From: Pseudomonadota bacterium
GTDB taxonomy: Bacteria > Pseudomonadota > Alphaproteobacteria > Rhizobiales > Devosiaceae
Direction of reading: 5' to 3'
Length of the DNA stretch: 8,218 bases
Assembly: GCA_023387585.1 (NCBI GenBank)
Contig: JAEWHZ010000049.1
Span: 1-8,218, forward strand
Shown: one piece after another, positions 5,751 through 8,218 of the stretch
Position numbering within the stretch: the stretch's first letter is position 1
How the letters are laid out: every line of letters begins with the position of its first letter
Position numbers and translations under genes: made by a program
The notes under the pieces: model-generated
Told to the model about the DNA's origin: nothing
The model's database searches: none
The model's input: only the letters and a program-made list of their open reading frames with translations

Positions 5751-7271
5751 TCACCCGGCGGCGAAATTCAGCCGATAGCCCAGCGCCTCGGCGATCTGCG
5801 CGCGGCCGACCTGTTCCAACCCCGCCAGATCGGCCAGCGTGCGCGCCACCTTGAGCACCCGGTGATAGGCGCGGGCGGAGAGGGAAAACCGTTCGGCTGC
5901 CTGCACCAGCAGGGCGCGCGAATCCGCGTCGGGCTCGACCAGCGCCTCGATCAGCCGCGCCGACGCGCCCGCATTCGTCGTGATCCCGGGCGTGCCGGCA
6001 TCCTCATAGCGCCGGCGCGGCATTTCGCGCGCGCGAAAAACCCGGGCGGCGACGTCGCGCGAGGATTCGGCGCCGCCCGGCGCCATCATCTCGGTGGCCG
6101 ACACGCCCGGCAGGTCGATGCGGATGTCGATGCGGTCGAGGAACGGCCCCGAGACCCGCGCCTGGTATTCGGCGGCGCAGGCATCGCCGCGCCGGCAGGT
6201 ATGGCCCGGCGTGCCGGCCAGCCCGCATCGGCACGGGTTCATCGCCGCGATCAGTTGCACCCGCGAGGGATAGGTGACCCTTGCATTGGCGCGCGCGATC
6301 ACCGTCTCGCCGGATTCGAGCGGCTGGCGCAGGCTGTCGAGCACCTGCGGGGTGAATTCGGGCAGTTCGTCGAGAAACAGCACGCCGTGATGGGCCATCG
6401 ACACCTCGCCCGGCCGCACCCGCAGCCCGCCGCCCACCAGCGCCGCCATCGAGGCGGAATGGTGCGGGGCGCGGAAGGGCCGCCGGTCGCTCAGCGCGCC
6501 ACCGGCCAGCTCGCCCGCCATCGAGGCGATCATCGACACTTCGAGCAGCTCGCGCGCATCGAGCGCCGGCAGGATCGAGGGCAGGCGCTGCGCCAGCATG
6601 GATTTTCCCGCGCCCGGCGGGCCGATCATCAGCAAATTATGCCCGCCGGCCGCCGCGACCTCCAGCGCCCGGCGCGCCATTTGCTGGCCGCGGATATCGG
6701 ACAGGTCGGGCAGTTCGCCGGCCGGCTCGGCCCGTCGCGGCTGCGGCCGCGCCGCCACTTGCCGCCCGGTGAGGTGGTTGGCGATGGCCAGCAGGCTCCG
6801 GCAGGCGACGATGTCGATCTCCGGCCCGCCCCAGGCGGCTTCCGGCCCGCATTCGGCCGGGCAGACGATGCCGAGCCCCTCGCCCGCCGCCGCCACGGCG
6901 GCGCTCAGCACGCCGTTGATACGCGTCAGCCGCCCGTCCAGCGCCAGCTCGCCCAGCACCACATGGGAATCGAGCCCGTCCGAGGGGATGGCGCCCATCG
7001 CCGCCATCAGCCCCAGCGCGATCGGCAAATCGTAATGACTGCCCTCCTTGGGCAGGTCGGCCGGGGCGAGGTTGATAGTGATGCGCTTGGGCGGCAGGCC
7101 GAGCCCGGAGGCGGTCAGCGCCGCGCGCACCCGTTCGCTCGATTCCTTGACCGCCTTGTCCGGCAGGCCGACCAGCACCAGTTTCGGCCCGCCCGGCGCG
7201 ATCTGCACCTGCACGTCGACCGGCACCGCCTCGAGCCCCATGAAGGCGACGGTCCGGACCCGCGTCACCAT
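5751..7271 (-). CDS. comM: YifB/ComM family Mg-chelatase-like AAA+ ATPase
   Basis: A 506-residue protein, the usual length for the family. ComM is a hexameric ring helicase that drives branch migration during homologous integration of single-stranded DNA in natural transformation; the YifB family is found well beyond known competent species. The N-terminal ChlI/Lon-like domain covers about residues 1-170 (VDVQVQIAPGGPKLVLVGLPDKAVKES, INLAPADLPKEGSHYDLPIALG). The ATPase core follows with Walker A GPPGAGKS (217-224), SMAHHGVLFLDELPEF as Walker B (Asp301, Glu302) and sensor NPC (345-347). Cysteines 347, 349, 359 and 365 form the typical C-x-C...C...C cluster, probably metal binding. The C-terminal Mg-chelatase domain ends with ALGYRLNFAAG. 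ATG 7271 has GGGGGGA (complement of 7279-7285) about 7-8 bases upstream; the open frame reaches 7382 but those residues do not resemble the family. All key residues are present. Confidence 0.96.
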   Translation of the reverse strand: MVTRVRTVAFMGLEAVPVDVQVQIAPGGPKLVLVGLPDKAVKESSERVRAALTASGLGLPPKRITINLAPADLPKEGSHYDLPIALGLMAAMGAIPSDGLDSHVVLGELALDGRLTRINGVLSAAVAAAGEGLGIVCPAECGPEAAWGGPEIDIVACRSLLAIANHLTGRQVAARPQPRRAEPAGELPDLSDIRGQQMARRALEVAAAGGHNLLMIGPPGAGKSMLAQRLPSILPALDARELLEVSMIASMAGELAGGALSDRRPFRAPHHSASMAALVGGGLRVRPGEVSMAHHGVLFLDELPEFTPQVLDSLRQPLESGETVIARANARVTYPSRVQLIAAMNPCRCGLAGTPGHTCRRGDACAAEYQARVSGPFLDRIDIRIDLPGVSATEMMAPGGAESSRDVAARVFRAREMPRRRYEDAGTPGITTNAGASARLIEALVEPDADSRALLVQAAERFSLSARAYHRVLKVARTLADLAGLEQVGRAQIAEALGYRLNFAAG

Positions 7272-7306
7272 GCCTGCCGTCCCCCCGCGACGCCATAGTC
7301 GGGCAA

Positions 7307-7335
7307 AGCCTAGCAGCACAAGCCGGGCCCGACAA
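7307..7335 (-). promoter_or_regulatory. Candidate sigma-70-type promoter for comM
   Basis: On the minus strand, TTGTCG (complement of 7330-7335) is followed after exactly 17 bases by TAGGCT (complement of 7307-7312). This would start transcription near 7300 and leave a leader of about 30 bases before ATG 7271. The hexamers match the consensus at 4 and 3 of 6 positions, so this is only a candidate. Confidence 0.35.
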
Positions 7336-7385
7336 GAACAGGTCGCGAACATTCGCCGGTGCCGGTTTTGCCCGCCAAGCAATGA

Positions 7386-7433
7386 TTAACCATCGCCCAC
7401 GGGCGCAAAGGTTAACGCAAGCTTGTCTTAACC
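7386..7433. promoter_or_regulatory. Cluster of TTAAC boxes, including a CtrA-type half-site
   Basis: TTAACCAT occurs at 7386-7393, an exact match to the 8-base CtrA half-site described in Caulobacter. Two more TTAAC boxes lie at 7412-7416 and 7428-7432. The last two form GGTTAA / TTAACC, an inverted repeat spaced by 12 bases, which does not fit the full CtrA consensus TTAA-N7-TTAAC. The cluster lies 53-100 bases before the start of the GH25 lipoprotein. A cell-cycle regulator acting on a peptidoglycan hydrolase would make sense, but binding is inferred from the motif alone. Confidence 0.4.
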
Positions 7434-7461
7434 GGCCCGTGTTGAATCGAAGGCTTGCGTT
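7414..7461. repeat. 9-bp inverted repeat with 30-base loop upstream of the GH25 gene
   Basis: AACGCAAGC (7414-7422) is exactly complementary to GCTTGCGTT (7453-7461). The arms are 30 bases apart, and pairing does not extend beyond nine bases on either side. The left arm overlaps the TTAAC cluster. It could be a looped leader structure or a spaced operator; nothing further supports a function. Confidence 0.4.
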
Positions 7462-7485
7462 CGACGAAATCGGGACCCGAGCCTC

Positions 7486-8218
7486 ATGCCTCATGCTTTC
7501 GCCACCATCCTGCGCGGATTCCTGCTCGGCGTGCTGGTGCTGGCCCTTGCGGCGTGCGCGCGCGCGCCGGGGCTCTACGGGGCGATCCCGGGCGACAACC
7601 GGCCGCATTCCGCCGTGGACCGCGCCCGCACCATGCCGATCCAGGGCATCGACGTGGCGCGCTATCAGGGCGATATCGACTGGGGCCGCGTGCGCGCCTC
7701 GGGGCAGCATTTCGTCTTCATGAAGGCGACCGAGGGCCGCGACTACATCGACCCCAATTTCCAGCGCAACTGGGCCGGCGCCCGCGCCGCCGGGCTGCCG
7801 CGCGGCGCCTATCACTTCATGACCTGGTGCTCATCGGCCGAGGACCAGGCCGCCTGGTTCCGTCAGATGGTGCCCAATGACCGCGACGCGCTGCCGCCAG
7901 TGCTCGACCTCGAATGGAACAATCATTCGAGCTGCCGCGTGCACCCGCCGCGCGAGGAGGTGCTGGCCCGCGTCGACACCATGCTGGCGGCCATGGAGGC
8001 CCATACCGGCAAGGTCCCGATCATCTATACCGACATGACCTTTTTCAACGACAATCTGCGCGGGGTGAACATCGCCAACCCGCTCTGGCTACGCTCCACC
8101 GCCGCCGAGCCGCATGAGCGCTACGACCGCCACGACTGGACCTTCTGGCAATATACCCAGACCGGCACGGTCGCGGGCATACGCACCGAGGTCGACCGCA
8201 ACGTCTTCTACGGCACGC
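7486..8218 (+). CDS. GH25 family muramidase (lysozyme-like) lipoprotein, 3' partial
   Basis: The frame opens at ATG 7486 and stays open to the window edge (244 complete codons). The first 24 residues are a lipoprotein signal: Arg10, a hydrophobic stretch FLLGVLVLALAA, and lipobox LAAC with acylated Cys24. The mature part is a GH25 barrel with GIDVARYQGDIDW (Asp56), FVFMKATEG, PRGAYHFM, the catalytic PVLDLEWN (Asp141, Glu143), VPIIYTD, LWLRS, and WTFWQYTQTGTVAGIRTEVDRNVFYG near the right edge. GH25 enzymes cleave the MurNAc-GlcNAc bond of peptidoglycan. The lipobox predicts a membrane-anchored, periplasm-facing enzyme acting on the cell's own wall. Cys115 and Cys150 might form a disulfide. The domain is essentially complete at the window edge, so the true stop is probably close. 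No strong ribosome site precedes ATG 7486; an ATG at 7493 is out of frame. Transcribed divergently from comM, with 214 bases between. No phage or holin genes are nearby, arguing against an endolysin. Confidence 0.92.
   Translation, partial: MPHAFATILRGFLLGVLVLALAACARAPGLYGAIPGDNRPHSAVDRARTMPIQGIDVARYQGDIDWGRVRASGQHFVFMKATEGRDYIDPNFQRNWAGARAAGLPRGAYHFMTWCSSAEDQAAWFRQMVPNDRDALPPVLDLEWNNHSSCRVHPPREEVLARVDTMLAAMEAHTGKVPIIYTDMTFFNDNLRGVNIANPLWLRSTAAEPHERYDRHDWTFWQYTQTGTVAGIRTEVDRNVFYGT

Noticed and set aside
4438..5754. A 438-codon minus-strand open frame across rutR and the DoxX-like gene
   Set aside because: It runs opposite the rutR coding sequence and in a wrong frame over the DoxX-like gene, and both overlapped genes have far better support.
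4470..7298. A 942-codon open frame on the + strand opposite comM and the DoxX-like gene
   Set aside because: Its translation is a low-complexity run rich in Arg, Gly, Ala, His and Gln, typical of the antisense of a G+C-rich gene. It overlaps rutR in another frame and comM, both of which have clear family motifs.
7412..7432. Full CtrA site from the two right-hand TTAAC boxes
   Set aside because: The gap between the two TTAA elements is 12 bases, not the 7 of the full consensus. Only the separate TTAACCAT at 7386 matches a described half-site.
6637..7815. A 392-codon minus-strand open frame across the start of the GH25 gene and comM
   Set aside because: It overlaps comM in another frame and runs antisense to the GH25 signal peptide; its composition is Gly/Arg/Ala-rich without motifs.

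Overview
The window is about two-thirds G+C. Its gene content (a RutR-type regulator beside an omega-amino-acid aminotransferase and a CoA-acylating semialdehyde dehydrogenase, a 1-Cys peroxiredoxin, a YifB/ComM ATPase, and a TTAACCAT-type site) together with a RIME-like palindromic intergenic repeat suggests an alphaproteobacterium of the Hyphomicrobiales, perhaps Devosia-like. The genus is only a guess. The content looks chromosomal. No tRNA, rRNA, CRISPR array, insertion sequence or phage gene was seen.

Left part (1-1525, all + strand): the 3' end of an unidentified gene, a two-repeat YegP/DUF1508 protein, and a 1-Cys (Prx6-type) peroxiredoxin whose reading frame is broken by one missing base near 1080. 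A strong rho-independent terminator follows at 1497-1525.

Middle (1544-5328): a catabolic pair on the minus strand, beta-alanine/omega-amino-acid:pyruvate aminotransferase followed by methylmalonate-semialdehyde dehydrogenase (mmsA). A RutR-like TetR regulator is transcribed divergently. The aminotransferase should make malonate semialdehyde from beta-alanine (or methylmalonate semialdehyde from 3-aminoisobutyrate), and the dehydrogenase should convert these to acetyl-CoA or propionyl-CoA. RutR of E. coli senses uracil and thymine, so the unit reads as the tail end of reductive pyrimidine breakdown under a pyrimidine-sensing repressor. The spacer between the two enzyme genes carries a nearly perfect 40-bp inverted repeat, the most striking non-coding structure here. 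The divergent promoter region holds a palindromic repeat element and TTGAC-type half-sites that could be RutR operators.

Right part (5325-8218): a small DoxX-like membrane protein whose stop overlaps the rutR stop, then comM (minus strand), then a divergent GH25 muramidase lipoprotein on the + strand that runs off the window. The comM/GH25 intergenic region contains several TTAAC boxes, including one TTAACCAT motif of the CtrA half-site type.

Nothing in the window amounts to a clearly new biological system. The items most worth checking are the 40-bp inverted repeat, the divergent RutR control region and the peroxiredoxin frameshift.
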